Of a stretch of 64,000 bases of DNA, positions 44,991 to 58,120 are shown in pieces (the stretch's first letter is position 1; the number at the start of each line of letters is the position of its first letter). Source of the DNA: Poa pratensis (taxonomy: Eukaryota > Streptophyta > Magnoliopsida > Poales > Poaceae); assembly GCA_947311845.1 (NCBI GenBank), contig CAMZMU010000040.1:67575564-67639563 (forward strand). Direction: 5' to 3'. The translations under genes and the position numbers were made by a program. Under the pieces are notes generated by a model, which worked only from the letters and a program-made list of their open reading frames with translations, ran no database searches and had not been told where the DNA came from.

Positions 44991-45924
44991 CCCTGCCGTC
45001 GTCCTCGCACGGCCGCGCCCGCCCTATCCCCACCTCTGTCCCAGCCACGGCTGCTCTCCCTCCCGGTCATGCCCTCCAGAGCTCAAATCGCAATACGTGG
45101 AAAATCATTCGCTCTCATATTTTTCACTACCGTAACGTTTTCGAATGGAGTTTTGAAGGTCTATCTTTCCTGCTAGGAACAGGATCGATCAGTGAGAAAC
45201 GCGATCGTCTTTTCTAGCTGGGTGGTTTTTGACACGCTCTCACGACGAAAAATGGCGCAGTTACAGGAAGTTCACGCACGTTCGGCCAAAGGACAATGCA
45301 CATTCAAATCACGATCTGTTTTCACGACTATATATATAGGAGCCGCGTCAAGATTTCAAAATAAGTTACATGGGGAATATATTTCGACAATCTTTTTTGC
45401 ACTACATTAAATGCATAGGTTCCACCGAGTTTCCCCTCCACTACGTTCGGATGCATTGCTCTTACCCTGAGTGAATGTAATGTCTTATTTTTCTGCTATG
45501 TCATGTCATGAGCAGTTGTTTGTTGCATCAATATCATGCCTTATGTGTTCTGATATTCTGTTTTGCTTTTAGCTTTTGTTTGCACCGTCTTTCGTTGCAC
45601 TTATGCCATATCTCACGATGCACTGTGTTTTGCTTTCATGTTTTAAGCCTCTTGCATTGTGTTTTGCTGTACTCATGTCATGACTTACGATGCACTATGT
45701 TTTGATGTCCTCTCCTGAGCGGCTGTCTTGCACCACGTTCTCTTGCATCACGTTCTGCTACACTAATGTCCTGCCTTTGGAGGTGGCGCAGCCCGCTACA
45801 TGCGATACGACAAATGCATCCTACGGAATAATACACAGAAAAGACCATGTATTTTTTCCAGGATCTATATGAATGCTTGATGCGATGAAGTCATCGTCAT
45901 GGAGCGCGTCACGCGATACTAGTA
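44991..45924. other. Intergenic, no gene seen
   Basis: Includes a degenerate repeat of cttgcat/tgtttt/gtcatg words at 45500-45780 with no coding support. Confidence 0.4.
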
Positions 45925-45927
45925 AAA

Positions 45928-46512
45928 GGCTTCCTTTGATTCCCAGGATAGAACAATGTAGGAATAGGGAAAAAATAGGGCATCTTCGGTTAAAAGAAAT
46001 TGTATAGGTTTTTCGCCCATAGTAATTTTTCCTATAAAGTCCATTTGGGTCAAAGGATGGAATCCTCCAAACAAAAATAAGGAGTGCTTTCCTAGACTAC
46101 AATCTTATAAGATTTCTAGCAAGATGTGAGACCTATTGGAAAAATTGATATGTGTCTATAATAACTATGACATGCACTCAATTCATTCCTATAGCATCTC
46201 AAGTGTTATGACATTCAATCCCCGCAATATTCCTCCTGTGTTTTTCAAATTCTACAAACCAAAGAGTCCCATAGATTGGGGTGGCATGTCTAAGTGAATC
46301 CTATGAGAATATGGATTGTTTTTATTGTGGTGAACGAAATTTTGATGAGCTTAGACCTCGTGCTTTTTTTCTATGGGATTAACACTACAATATTCTCATG
46401 GGATTAATTCCTATGTAACATGATCCAATGAATCAAATAGCTTCTATAGTAAAATTTCCTATATGACCCAATTCTCCAAAAATCCTATGATATTCCTTTG
46501 AATCCAAGGGCC
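45928..46512. mobile_element. Possible MITE with ctttgattc-type inverted ends
   Basis: The left end ggcttcctttgattcccagg and the complement of the right end (gggcccttggattcaaagga) are similar, and nearby interior words (cctatag, atgggatt) are common in such MITEs. The target duplication is unclear, so class is not assigned. Confidence 0.42.
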
Positions 46513-47601
46513 CCAAAAATAACCAACGTACTACATTTGGATGTTATGCTCTTTTATACTGTTGGGGTTGTATGTAGGTATAGTCTTTCACCCGATAATT
46601 TATTTACGTTACTTTTTTTTTGGAGGTTTCTTCCTTTTTACCTTTATTGGATTTTGAGGAGGATTCCTCTTCCGGTTCATGTTCTTCTTACTTTAGGAAT
46701 AGGTTCAAATTCATCTCCACTTTGATTTTATTGATGGTCTTCATCATTTTTGGATAACTCTTCGCTGGCATCATCACCATCTTGAGCTTCAGCATCGGAG
46801 ATGGATATTTCATTTGTATGCTCAATATAGTTTCCATTCATGTCACTTTCTGCAGAAGATTTCTTATTTTGAGAGCTTGATCTTACCTTGTTATCTTCAG
46901 ATGTCCCTCTAGATAACCAAGACCCGAGTGGCTGAACATCACTTGGTTTTAACACAAATAACTTGATTTTCATTAGTCATTTTTTCAAGAATAGTTTCTC
47001 CTAAACAGTAGCCAATTTTTATACTTGATTCTTTCTCATAACAAAGTGGTTAGTTTTAATAGCATCTATTAAAACGTGTTGACTTGAAACTAAATCTCCA
47101 AAAAATGATAAAATCAACACTGGCATCCACTGAAAATTTACCATCGCCTTCAATGGAGAGGACAAAATTAACATGGATAGGGAAATAGGTTTCATCAATG
47201 GGTAATTTGGCACCTTTATTAGATAATTCGTTCATCCCAGATAATGTACTTCCCTTCTCTTTAATCGATTTCGTTGCCTCCTTCATGTCTTCTTTCATCA
47301 ATCTAAGAATTCCTTTCTTTCTTAGGAGGTAAATCGATATTCACCTCTTCTTAAGTATTCCAATCTTGATGGCCTTGAGAAACGACATCCAAATAATTCC
47401 TTGTCTCCTAACATATTTAGTTTCCTTAAATTGTTATATGAAATACTATCTAGATAGGACATAGATTTTTTTTAGTTAGCCGTTATAAAATATGTCTAGC
47501 AATTCATTTCCCACTAAACCGTGTCACAAACATTTTGATTGGGGATTGACGAACCTCCCCAAGCTTGGGGTTGATTCTCATTTTACGATTGGCAAAATTA
47601 T
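46513..47601 (-). other. Unassigned region with acidic and helical ORF fragments
   Basis: Minus-strand frames at 46728-46973 (MKIKLFVLKPSDVQPLGSWL, then an acidic Ser/Asp/Glu tail) and 47056-47301 (KEATKSIKEKGSTLSGMNEL, THE-like helix, then IHVNFVLSIEGDGKFSVDAS) could be pieces of one decayed gene or transposon protein. No domain is recognised. Breaks separate the pieces. Confidence 0.35.
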
Positions 47602-47602
47602 T

Positions 47603-47678
47603 ACTCCCTCCGATTCATATTAGCTATCGCTGAATCAGATTTATCTGCGACAATTAATATGGATGGAGGAAGCAATAG
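47603..47678. mobile_element. Degenerate Stowaway MITE
   Basis: tactccctccgattcatatt … aatatggatggaggaagca has the Stowaway start and a decayed complementary end. Confidence 0.65.
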
Positions 47679-48594
47679 AGACTATCATGAAAAATATGTT
47701 ATCACCAGGTGTATATATTTTTTGAACAGAAGAACGTGGAGGTTGAAGCTGAAAATTCGCTTCTCGCTAGCATAATAAAAAAAACTATTTTCTCCACCAC
47801 GGATTCTGAATATTCGTACCACACGTGTCACGTCAAGTACAATAATTAAGCAGCATCACATCGCTCGGACAGATCACGCAGGCCGGCCAATTCTACGTAC
47901 CGGCAGCAGCAGGCAAAGCGACGACGCCCGAGTGCGGCCAGGGGGGACGCACCGGCGGGGTGCGCCTTGCGCGCAGCGGTACGTATCGCTTACTAGTACT
48001 GCCCCCGTGCCTATCGTGATGCGGCTTTGCTTCCCCTTCCCTCCCTCCCTCCCTCCCCACCCGCCCGGCGCGCCGGCGTGGGACGGCGGGGCTCTCCATT
48101 TCGCCCCTGCCCGCGTCCCCAATTACGCGCCCCCTGCCACCCACGCCCTTGCCGCGGCGCCACGCTACACGCTAGCTAGCTAATCCCAACCCGAAACGAC
48201 CCCGTGGCGTGCGCTCCCGGCTCGATTCCTCCCCCCGGTCTTCGTCTCCCTCCGCTTTCCTCTCCCCACACACCTTCTCCCCACCACCGCCGCGTCCCCG
48301 CGATCCGATTCCGGCCGCCGTTTTTTCCTACTACCATTTCTCCGGGGTGGTCACCTCTTTCTGCTACTGCTGCTGCTGCTGTTCATAGGATTGGGCGCGA
48401 GGTTCGATTTTTTCCCGGGAGTCCACTCCAAGGTAACTACCTCCTCCTATCGAATCTCCCGCTTCTGCTCGTCGGCCTGCCTCTCCGATTATCGGTTTTT
48501 GATCCGTGTTGCGTCGGTGGGCTTGCGCAGATCCCAAGGTTGGGCTCAGGTGCATATCAATCGGGTGGCGTGAGGCGGCGGAGGGCCTTGGGAG
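47679..48594 (+). promoter_or_regulatory. Upstream region and 5' leader of SPL gene
   Basis: GC content rises from about 47880. A pyrimidine-rich leader (48200-48300) and a ctgctgctgctg stretch precede the start. A GT-AG leader intron is plausible at 48433-48531 (caaggtaact … gcttgcgcag). No clear TATA box was found. Unsupported long ORFs here come from GC bias. Confidence 0.5.
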
Positions 48595-51500
48595 ATGCAG
48601 AGGGAGGCGGGGCCGCAGGTGGCCTCCCCGCTCTACCTGCACCAGCACCAGCACCAGCACCAGCTGCCTCCCCATGCCAAGAAGCGCGGGAACCCATGGC
48701 CTGCGACGGAGAACACGGCCGCCCCGCCGCCGACAACTGGAACCCCAGGATGTGGGACTGGGACAGCCGCGCCTTCACCGCGAGGCCCTCCTCTGACGCG
48801 CTCCGCCTCGCCGGCGGCAACCAGCACAGCAGCCAGCGCCGGCGATCCCGCCGCCACGCACGGCAGGGGGTGCCGCCGGTCAGCTGAGCCTTCAGCTGGG
48901 TCTGCGGGAGGAGGCTCTGGCTCTGGCGATGGACGTGAGTCCGACGACCACCATCTCTTCCTCCTCGCCTTCTCCGCCCACGACCGCAAGGCCGGCGGCG
49001 GCGCAGGAGCAGGCTGCTGTTAGGCCGACCAAGAGGGGCCGCTCCGGATCGCCCGGGACCGGTTCCGGAGGAGACGGAGGAGCAGCGCCGGGAGCTATCC
49101 GATGTGCCAGGTCGATGATTGCCGCGCGGATCTGACCGTCGCCAAGGACTACCACCGGAGGCACAAGGTGTGCGAGATCCACAGCAAGACCACCAAGGCG
49201 GTCGTTGCCAACCAGATGCAGCGCTTCTGCCAGCAGTGTAGTAGGTAATCATCGTATTCATCCCCCAAAAAATTATATTATGATGCCACTTTTAGGGGTT
49301 TCCTTTATGTTTATGATGATGCTACCAGTTGCTATAAGGTGTGTTTGTATTGGTCCTGAGAAATGATCTTCTCAACCTGATAGTTGCTTCTTCTGATCCA
49401 TCATTCAGATTTCACCCGCTTTCGGAGTTCGACGAGGGTAAGAGGAGCTGCAGAAGAAGGCTCGCCGGGCACAACCGACGCCGGAGAAAAACCCAGCCAA
49501 CAGATGTTGCTTCACAGTTGCTGCTACCTGAAAACCAAGAAAATGCAGCAAATAGGACTCAAGATATCGTCAATCTGATAACCGTGATCGCACGCTTGCA
49601 AGGTACTTTACCTGCTCCTGAACTCGATACACTTTCACTATTTGGTGATTTTAATCTGAGTACTATGTTTACTTCCTCTCCAATGATAGGTGGTAATGTT
49701 GGCAAGCTACCTAGCATCCCTCCCATGCCAGATAAAGATAATCTGGTTCAAATTATAAGTAAAATAAGCTCAATAAATAACGCAAACTCTCCGGCAAGAT
49801 CTCCACCATCAGAAGTCATTGATTTGAATGCCTCGCATGGACAACAACAAAATTCTGTTCAAAAGGCAACAAAGGCGGTCGACAAGCAAACTGTGCCGTC
49901 AACCATGGACCTGTTAACAGTTCTATCAGGTGCCCTCGGGACTTCGACCCCGGAGACCAATACGTCTCAGTCTCAAGGGAGCAGTGACAGCAGCGGTAAT
50001 AACAAGAGCAAGAGTCGTTCAACAGAGCCAGCTTGTGTTGTAAATTCCCATGAGAAATCAATCCGATCTTTTCCGGCAGCTGGTATGATAAGAAGCAACA
50101 ACACCCATGGAAGTCCAGACCAGGATACCCATCAATTTTTGTCACTACAGTTGTTTGGTAATTCTGAGGAATACATTCCTGCGAAGATGGACACCACAAA
50201 TAAGTACCTGTCTTCTGAGAGCAGTAATCCTATGGACGAGAGATCGCCATCATCCTCTCCGCCTATAACCCACCTTTTTCCCCACCCGTTCACTAAACGA
50301 GGGCATTAGGCATCCTCGTATTGCAGACTATGGGGAAGACACTGCAACAGTTGAGATTAGTACCACTCAGGCATGGTGTGCACCACAACTTGAGCTTTTC
50401 AAGGATTCAGAACGACCAACAGATAATGGGTCGCCACCGAACCCAATGTATCAATCATGTAACGCCTCAACATCTTGTTCAGACCATTCACCATCAACAT
50501 CAAATTCAGATGGACAGGTAATTTATGCCGAAGCTTGCTGTTTCAATTGATTATGCAGTTAGCCAGGACATACTTTGTTATTTTAGCAACGCTGCAACCT
50601 GATCTTCGCTTGATTTGCCATTTTGTAGGACCGTACTGGTAGGATTATATTCAAACTCTTCGGCAAGGAACCTGGCCAAATACCTGGAAACCTTCGAGAT
50701 GAGGTATGATCATGAAACTGTACTAACATGATAAATCACAGCCCCTCATTCAGCTCATTTCAGTCACCATATAATTGAAATGTTTCTCCTTCGTTGATCA
50801 GGTTGTAAATTGGCTGAAACACAGCCCCACTGAAATGGAGGGTTATATTCGCCCTGGTTGCCTTGTACTATCCATGTATCTGTCAATGCCAGCTATTGCA
50901 TGGGATGAAGTAAGTCTGCTGCCACAGTAGAAAAAAAAGTATGTAATAAATTGCTACAAATCTAATGTTGTTATGTAAATGCAGTTTGAAGAAAATTTTC
51001 TCCGGCGAGTAAGCTCCTTAGTTCAGGATTCTGATTTGGATTTCTGGAGAGAAGGAAGGTTTTTAGTTCGAAGTGATAATCAGCTGGTGTCATACAAAGA
51101 TGGTATACATAACTACTATTTTTCTGTTAATTTCCTCTGTTCTTGCTCGTGTAAGGCACTCTTGGGTGTTTTGACTATGAGTTCGTTTCATTTGATATCA
51201 AATTTGTATTCCAGGAATGACCCGCCTATCGAAATCATGGAGAACATGGAATACCCCTGAGTTGACCCTTGTGACACCAATTGCTGTTGTTGGTGGGAGA
51301 AAGACGTCCCTCGTTCTTAAGGGCCGAATCTACAATCCCAGGCACACAGTGAGTTCCCTGTTGTAAAATTGTTTCCAACCCTACAAAGATTATTGTGAAT
51401 GTTTGAGACTCACCATGAACTCTGTGTCTATGCAGGATCCACTGTACTAGTACAGGGAAGTATATATCAAAAGAGGTGCTATGCTCGCGTATCCGGGTAC

Positions 51501-52801
51501 TATATATGATGATTCAGGTCTTGAGACCTTTGACTTACCGGGAGAACCAAATCTTACTCTTGGACGTTGCTTTATTGAGGTTTGTCTGACTCTAATATCC
51601 TTGCTGTAGCTCTAGATATGTAAAGATTATTACTAGTTAGCATTCGGAAAGTGTTTACAGTTATGAATCTTCATACGTGCAGGTTGAAACAGGTTCAGAG
51701 GAAACAGCTTCCCTGTTATTTTTGCGAGTTCGAACGTTTGTCAGGAGTTGAGAAACCTTGAGGCTGAGCTTGAAGATTCACAATTTCATGATGTCTCTTC
51801 AGATGATCAGGTTCATGATGCTAGGCGGTCAAAGCTAAGGAAGCAAGTTCTGCATTTTCTTAATGAACTTGGCTGGCTCTTTCAGAAAGTTTCTACTGAT
51901 GCACCTTCCACAAAATCAGATGTTTCTGATTCGGAGTTTATCCAATTTTCTACTGCACGGTTCAGATACCTCTGTTGTTTTCAAATGAGCGGGACTGGTG
52001 CTCCCTTACCAAAACATTACTCGATATACTTTCCAAGAGGAGTTTGGTTAGTGCCGAACTATCACAGGAGACCTGGAAATGCTCTCGGAGATTCATCTTC
52101 TGAACAGAGCAGTGAAAAGGAAGAGCAGCCACATGGTGCATTTGCTTCTGAAGTTTGTAGTAATTTGCCCTGATAATTCCAACTGTACCCCTTCCTTCCA
52201 AATTATCCTGGCCCAGGTGGTTTGACTCCATTACATCTTGCTGCATCCCTTGATGATGCAGAGGATATAGTTGATGCCTTGACAGATGACCCTCACAGGT
52301 ATGCCCTCTATAGTTTAACATATCTTGGTTTTAGTTTTTTCACATTAATAGTTCTTCTGATCTTTTGCTTAAATCCCTGCAGATTGGTTTGAGCTGCTGG
52401 CGTTCAGCACTAGATGATAATGGGCAGACTCCTGAAGCCTATGCGAAGTTGAGGAACAATGATTCGTACAACGAACTTGTGCACAAAAGCTCGTGGACAG
52501 GAATAATAGCCAGGTTACCATTATGCTGAACGAAGGGGAAATTCGTACGGATCAACGAGGGAATGTTGGTGAGAAGAATGTATCCACATTGGAAGTAAGA
52601 TCTTGCAACCAGTGCGCAGTTTTGGAGTCTGGCTTGCTAAGGCGCCCTATGCATTCTCGAGGATTGCTGGCTCGCCCGTATATCCATTCAATGCTTGCCA
52701 TAGCAGCAGTCTGTGTATGTGTCTGCGTGTTCATGCGAGCTTTGCTGCGGTTTAACTGGTAGGTCTTCAAGTGGGAGAGGCTGGATTATGGTCCTACATA
52801 G
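48595..52801 (+). CDS. SPL15: SPL transcription factor (SPL15-like), frameshifted copy
   Basis: Squamosa-promoter-binding-like factor of the large SPL1/12/14/15 class. It binds GTAC-core promoter sites in the nucleus. Exons (GT-AG): 48595-49244, 49409-50517, 50629-50703, 50802-50909, 50985-51102, 51215-51348, 51435-51579, 51683-52298, 52383-52801. The start [15 protein letters not shown], the [10 protein letters not shown] motif, the SBP domain, and the [14 protein letters not shown] and IDLNAS stretches match rice SPL15 as I know it. So do the C-terminal ankyrin-like region and the hydrophobic helix [20 protein letters not shown]. No miR156 target is visible, as usual for this clade. About twelve one- or two-base frameshifts are needed (near 48715, 48860, 49085, 50285, 51330, 51490, 51690, 51975, 52070, 52185, 52485, 52755). 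Either this is a decaying homoeologue or the sequence has indel errors. Confidence 0.85.
49102..49560 (+). other. SBP DNA-binding domain (two exons)
   Basis: Zinc-finger residues are visible in [40 protein letters not shown] and [19 protein letters not shown]. The intron (49245-49408) falls at the conserved QQCSR|FH position. The final KRSCRRR … RRRRK is the bipartite nuclear localisation signal. This domain is intact in frame across the intron. Confidence 0.93.
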
Positions 52802-54434
52802 ATTTTGGAGACACCTTTTTATAGCAAGGTGGTGTTATTAAGGGAAAACCTTACAAGAACCAGAGGGTACGGAACCAGATAGCTTTTAACTATTCCAGTT
52901 TCCTTCCCATGGAACTTTGTCCATGCGTAGGGATGGTGAAATGTAATATTTGCAAGGGTAATACCCTCCCGGAAAAAAAATAGGTGTTTGCTGCGGATGG
53001 CGGCACTTAAAGGGAGTTAAGAATCAAGAAAAAGGGATCTGGAACCCTGCCAAAAGATATGCTTGGGCAGTTGGCACATAGTTTTTGTGATAAAGACGAC
53101 ATCGGTCCTTTTGAACAAAGATAAGGTGGAGGCAACAATAGTCCTGGGCTAGAGCAGTAAGTAACCCTTTGATTTCTTTTTTGCTGGTGTAAGTGTGAAT
53201 CTGCCGTTTCATGTATCATAAGATGGTGTTTATTTATCTTGATCTTTGTTCGTACTACATTTTTTGTTTATGAAATACAGTGTTTAGCATGTAACTGTTT
53301 TCTGTTGTCTTTTAGATGGGGAGGATAGTGTCTTGAGCTAAGTAGAAAATGAGGCAGGTTTATGTATGTATCCGGATGTACTGTTTTATTTCTCAACTGT
53401 GGGGCTCCCGTTTTGATAAAAAGCCTGGATACCTTTCTTTCTAAAATTTTGTTGCACGTATGCTGATTCTGTCGTGTATGCATATCTTTCAGGAAAAGAA
53501 ACCTACCTCTGTTCCTGTATATAAATTCATTACTAGAGAAAATCATATGTTTGCTGTTAATAAATACATCATATGCCGTTGTGCAGTTGGTGGACATAAC
53601 CGGACTGACTTGAGATAAAGAAGATGGTACTTATTTGATACGAAAACAGTGATGCAAGTAATGCGTGTGGTGGGGCATCTCGGCACCGTGTCTCGTAAAA
53701 AAGGGTCGATCCTTGGCGCCAGGGCGGGACCTCGGTGATGCGAATGAGATGCCGGCGCTTTACCGGACCGCCCTCATACATCCACGATGCCAACCCCTCC
53801 CGCCTACAGCGACGGCACCGTCCTGATCGACGATTCGATCGCTCCGCTTTACGCTCAACATCTAGTGGCTTCAGCAGGAGCATGTGAGAGAGCTCCTCTT
53901 TTCCGGCAAGTTGCTCACCGTCGGGCGGCGCCGAACATGGATGGACCACGCTAGCTGTTGCGTGCGGGCTATGACGAGGTTAGGGGCCTGTGGCGTGTTG
54001 CCTTTTGTGTTGGGAGCAAAAGTGGCCGGGAGTAATGTGCAACGGAAGCCAACGTACATACGGCTACAGGCCACAAGCCGCCATCCGTCACGGTGGCGTT
54101 CACGTCCGTTCGCCCGCGGATTGCGCGGTCGGATAAGTTTAAGCTCACCAGATAGTTGCATGAAAAATAAACTCAAATTCGAATGATCCTTGGAAGATGC
54201 ATTAGTTAAGAACGATGCGACGCGTCGAGTCACGCATGGCTCCCCTAGGCGGTGTCTGAACACACGTTGTCGGCGTCAATGCATGGCAGACGAGCCGGTG
54301 CTCGCGTTAATGGAGGCGCCACCCACATCCGCTCCTCCGGCCGGGTTTAAAACGGCGCGTGGCACGCCTCTCCTCTCATTACACATCCCACTCTACTCTC
54401 CCAAGTCCCTCTAGGCCTAGATCAACCGCCCACC
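52802..54434. other. SPL 3' flank and intergenic sequence
   Basis: 52802-53000 is the likely 3'UTR. The rest has no supported gene. A TATA-like gggtttaaaacgg at 54342-54354 and a short leader precede the next decayed ORF. Confidence 0.5.
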
Positions 54435-55327
54435 ATGGCAGGACGACACGAGGTGAACCGCGAGGTGAAGATGGAACACGACTTTCGCCGCGCTGCACTG
54501 TCCTCTGACCGTGCGTGTCGCCGCAACTAGCACCGCCACGGGATGTTCCGCGAGGAGCGGCTCTTCCTCACACATCGCCGCCCAGACCAGTCGTTCCCAG
54601 CCGAGCCACCACCTCCGGCATATCCTCTATCGTCGTACCCGCTCGGGGACCCCGCACAGCAAGCCACCTCCTCCCGCGCGCCTCCATCTCTGATGATGGT
54701 CCAGGAGGTGTAGCACCACTTGCGCCACAACATCCCGGTGCCAGACGGACGTCACCTGCCGGACGGGTGGGTGACGAATACCGTCAAGATCCCGGTGGCG
54801 TCGTGACTCAGCGGGCTGGCGCGCCTAGACTACAATCACGTGGCTCTGGAGGGACATGTCGTGGCCTCGTGGGAGCATCGGATCGACCCCCTATACTCCA
54901 TGTCATCGACGTACTGGACCGACGTGGTGGACACGGAGTACGAGGCGTGTCACGGAAGGTTCTTCCTGCCCGTCGGCATGTCGTCACCACTTGCGTAGTG
55001 GTTCATGTTGGACGCAAGCTGTTCGACGACGACTACTATGACAACGAGCCTGCCGAAGCACCGACAGCGGCACAGGAACCTGCACCATCACCGCCACCGT
55101 CCCAGGAACCTGTCACAACACCGGAGGAGGAGGGGGAGGATGAGGACGACGATGACGACTGGCAAGAGACGCAGTGGCAGGGCATGCATGGCCCTCGAGG
55201 CTTACTTTCGGTAGTGCTAGATCAAACCCCATCACACTCCAGCAAGAGCGGCGACCTAGAAACATCAATATTCCTCAGAGCCGCCGCCGTCGCCACCTTC
55301 GACGACAGTTCCGAGGACGGGGACTGA
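54435..55327 (+). pseudogene. Decayed ORF of unknown family
   Basis: The frame opens MAGRHEVNREVKMEHDFRRA and breaks several times. Readable pieces include MFREERLFLTHRRPDQSFPA, PPAYPLSSYPLGDPAQQATS, SSRAPPSLMMVQEV, HHLRHNIPVPDGRHLPDGWV and, after a break, GLARLDYNHVALEGHV. The end is Pro/Glu-rich and acidic (EEEGEDEDDDDDWQETQW … DDSSEDGD). The composition suggests a grass-specific, possibly transposon-linked protein. I do not know its function. Confidence 0.45.
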
Positions 55328-56859
55328 CGTGAACGGCGAACCAGCAATATCCACGTTCCCACGGTCATTGCCAGATACGTCGCTAGATCTAGGGATAGAT
55401 TTAGGATTTAGTTTAAATTTCGTTTTAGTTCGTTGAACGTCGTTCGCTAAATTTCGTTTAACTTTGATGTCCTCAAATTTCAATAAAAACCGTTCCTTTA
55501 TATTCAATTCAAGTTTTACACAAAATTGGGAAAAAACCCCGTTACTACTCCATGTGAAGATGCGATGATTGAATTTTCGGCTGATTACACCGAAATGATT
55601 GCACGATCGGTGGATCGGGGAAGGAAGACACGTACGGTCCTCGCTGCAGGCTAGCCTGGACAGGCGTACGAAGCCCATGGATGTCCGTACCGTCCCCGGA
55701 CAAGATAGCCTGGGTCACTGGGTGCTAGTAACCGATCCCACCACTAGCTGGAGTAGTAATTGTCACTAGTGGATGGCAGGATGCGCGGTGGAGACCGGCC
55801 GTCGTCATCGTCCGTCGTCGATCTATCCACCCGGGAGAGGCGGAAAGCGGGCGGCTGCGACAGCTCCGACGGCCGGACGCGCGCGGGGGATGGTGACCCG
55901 ATCATCATCGGGTGACTAGTGATGGTGGACGAGTGCTTGGTACCCGTGGGCGCCGACAGAAACAGATCAATTGATCTTTGCCTTTTCACACGTTTCACGG
56001 GATGGATGGATGGCTGGGCGGCTGACAATGAACAGTGCAAGCCGGTTGACGGGAGAGTGCATATAGCTCGCAAGTCTCGCTGTCATGAAACTATACAGAA
56101 CTCCAATATCGAAAGTTTGTGAAGAAATAAGTGTGAAGGCTCAACTTTTTCAGCGCATGAACTATACAGAACTCCAACTAGTTATATGATTTTGAAAGGC
56201 CTGAATATAAGTTTCTCGTATTTCCAAACGGCCCAAGCAGAGCACTAGAGCTGAAGAGTCTCTTGGGCCGCATTGCACCCCACCTCACATGTACTGAGAG
56301 GCAGTTGTTAGAACATACAAAAGTACTATCACACTCTCTAATTATCGTTAAATTGCAAGTATCTAAACAATATTTTTAGTAGTAAATAAATCCGATTCAG
56401 GGACAATTAAATGGATTGGAGAGAGCACTATCTTCCTGTTTTCTCTATTTCAAAACATGTATTTTTTATTTATTTAAATGAAGCATGGACAAGATACTAT
56501 ATGAATAGTATGATTGTAAAAATGATGCAAAATACGATCATATCATCGGCTACAGTTGTGTTACACCGCTGCATAGACACGAGCTTGACAAAGCTTCCTG
56601 GCGGTTCGAGCCACCGAGGTTTAACAACTACAATCCCATGGCGTCCAATGGAAACCCTTCTCCGCCGGAAACAGAAACTAAATCAAGAGGAGGCGCGGAT
56701 GGTAATGTTATCATTCACAAGACTTGACTTGGCGCAGAAGGTTTCCGACAAGTTCAAGGAGTTGACTGATTTTATCTCTAGTAGCGATGCTGAAGTTTGT
56801 TCGAATACTACTAGCAATAGCTGCATATTAGGATTATGAATTATGGAAGATGGACGTCA
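55328..56859. other. Intergenic, no gene seen
   Basis: No supported CDS. 55744-56073 is GC-rich and gives incidental ORFs. An ORF at 56411-56839 has no recognisable domain. Confidence 0.45.
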
Positions 56860-57740
56860 AAACAGTTTTCCAAACGTGCACATGGTACAATTAGAGGGTT
56901 TTGTTGATCTAAAGAATGTTGGTAAGGTATGCAATCTTTAAAGGTACATTTATGGACTTAACAAGCATCCAGAAGTTGGAACATTTGTTTTGACTAAGTG
57001 ATCAAAGGGTTTGGCTTCATCCAGTTAAGCGAAGAAACATGTGTTTCAAGAAAAAAATATGTGGGAGCTCACTAGCATTTCTAACACTTTATGTGGATGA
57101 CATTTTATTAGTTGGAAATAAAAAAACTTGCATTGGTACAATAAAAAAATCACCGGAAAAGAGTTTTGCAGCGAAAGACTTGGGCGAAGCAGACTACATA
57201 TTGGACATGAAGATCTATCATGACAGATCAAGATGTCTGAGAAGGCTCAGCCAAATCATGTACATTGACAAGATTTTGAAGAGATTCAAAATGGAGAATT
57301 CCAAGAAAGGATATCTCCAATGTCACCAGGCACAGTTCTTGGTAAAACAATGTCCTAAGACTACAAGTGAGTGAGCTAACATGATACGGTATCCATACGC
57401 GTCAGCCATTGGTTCCATCATGTATGCCATGATATGTATGAGGCCGGATGTTTCCTATGCGCTATGTTACCATCCGGCATCAAAGTGACCCTAGGCTGGC
57501 TCACTGGACAGCAGTTAAGTATATTTATAAGTACCTCAACAAAATCAAGGAAATGTTTCTTGTCTATGGAGGAGAACAAGAGCTCAGAGGTTACACCGAT
57601 GCCAGATTCCAATCGTATCCGGACGAATTTTAGGCACAATCAGATTATTTATTCTTGTTGAACTGTGGGACTATAAGATGGAAAAGTGTCAACAAGGCAC
57701 TGTCGAGACTCTACTGGAGCAATAGTTTTGGTGCCATCAT
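56860..57740 (+). pseudogene. Ty1/copia pol remnant (RT and RNase H)
   Basis: The reverse transcriptase catalytic box YVDDILLVGN is preceded by SSLAFLTL and followed by KDLGEADYILDMKIYHDRS and YIDKILKRFKMENSKKG. After a frame break come ASAIGSIMYAMICMRPDVSY, then HWTAVKYIYKYLNKIKEMFL, YGGEQELRGYTDA and an RNase H fragment (LNCGTIRWKSVNKA). This is the BARE/Angela/WIS-type copia text of Triticeae. Stops and frameshifts occur throughout; no LTRs were found. Confidence 0.8.
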
Positions 57741-58120
57741 TTTACAGTGCTCGTCAAGAAGCATGCAGTCGTGGGGGAACTGGCGGTGGAGATAAGCAAA
57801 CGAGAGCCGGACGGGAGACATCCTCGCCAATGACGAGCTCAAGTCCTTAGCCCCCTTCGTGTCGGTGCACGGATTCAAGGGCGATACAACATGAAGGGCT
57901 CATCCTAGGGATGACGGTTGACAAGGTAGTGCGGGACTTCTAGCTCCCGCCGCCTACTGTCGAGGGAGCCACAAGGCTGATCCAATGAAAATTGGGACCG
58001 AAGGCGATACAAATTTTTACCAAACTTATATACTTAGGTATTTGTTTTTAGCATGTTGCAATTTTACAACTATAATTTCCATTGGATAGTTTAACCACCA
58101 ACTATAAATGTTACTAAATA
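57741..58120. other. Intergenic sequence
   Basis: No gene. ttactaaata at 58111-58120 is the left target duplication of the adjacent SINE. Confidence 0.5.

Noticed and set aside
48204..48887. 227-codon ORF starting upstream of the SPL start
   Set aside because: Only its last third is true SPL coding text (in a shifted frame); the first part is leader and intron sequence.
48595..52801. miR156 target site in the SPL gene
   Set aside because: I looked for the gtgctctctctcttctgtca-type site and saw none; large SPL1/15-type genes usually lack it.
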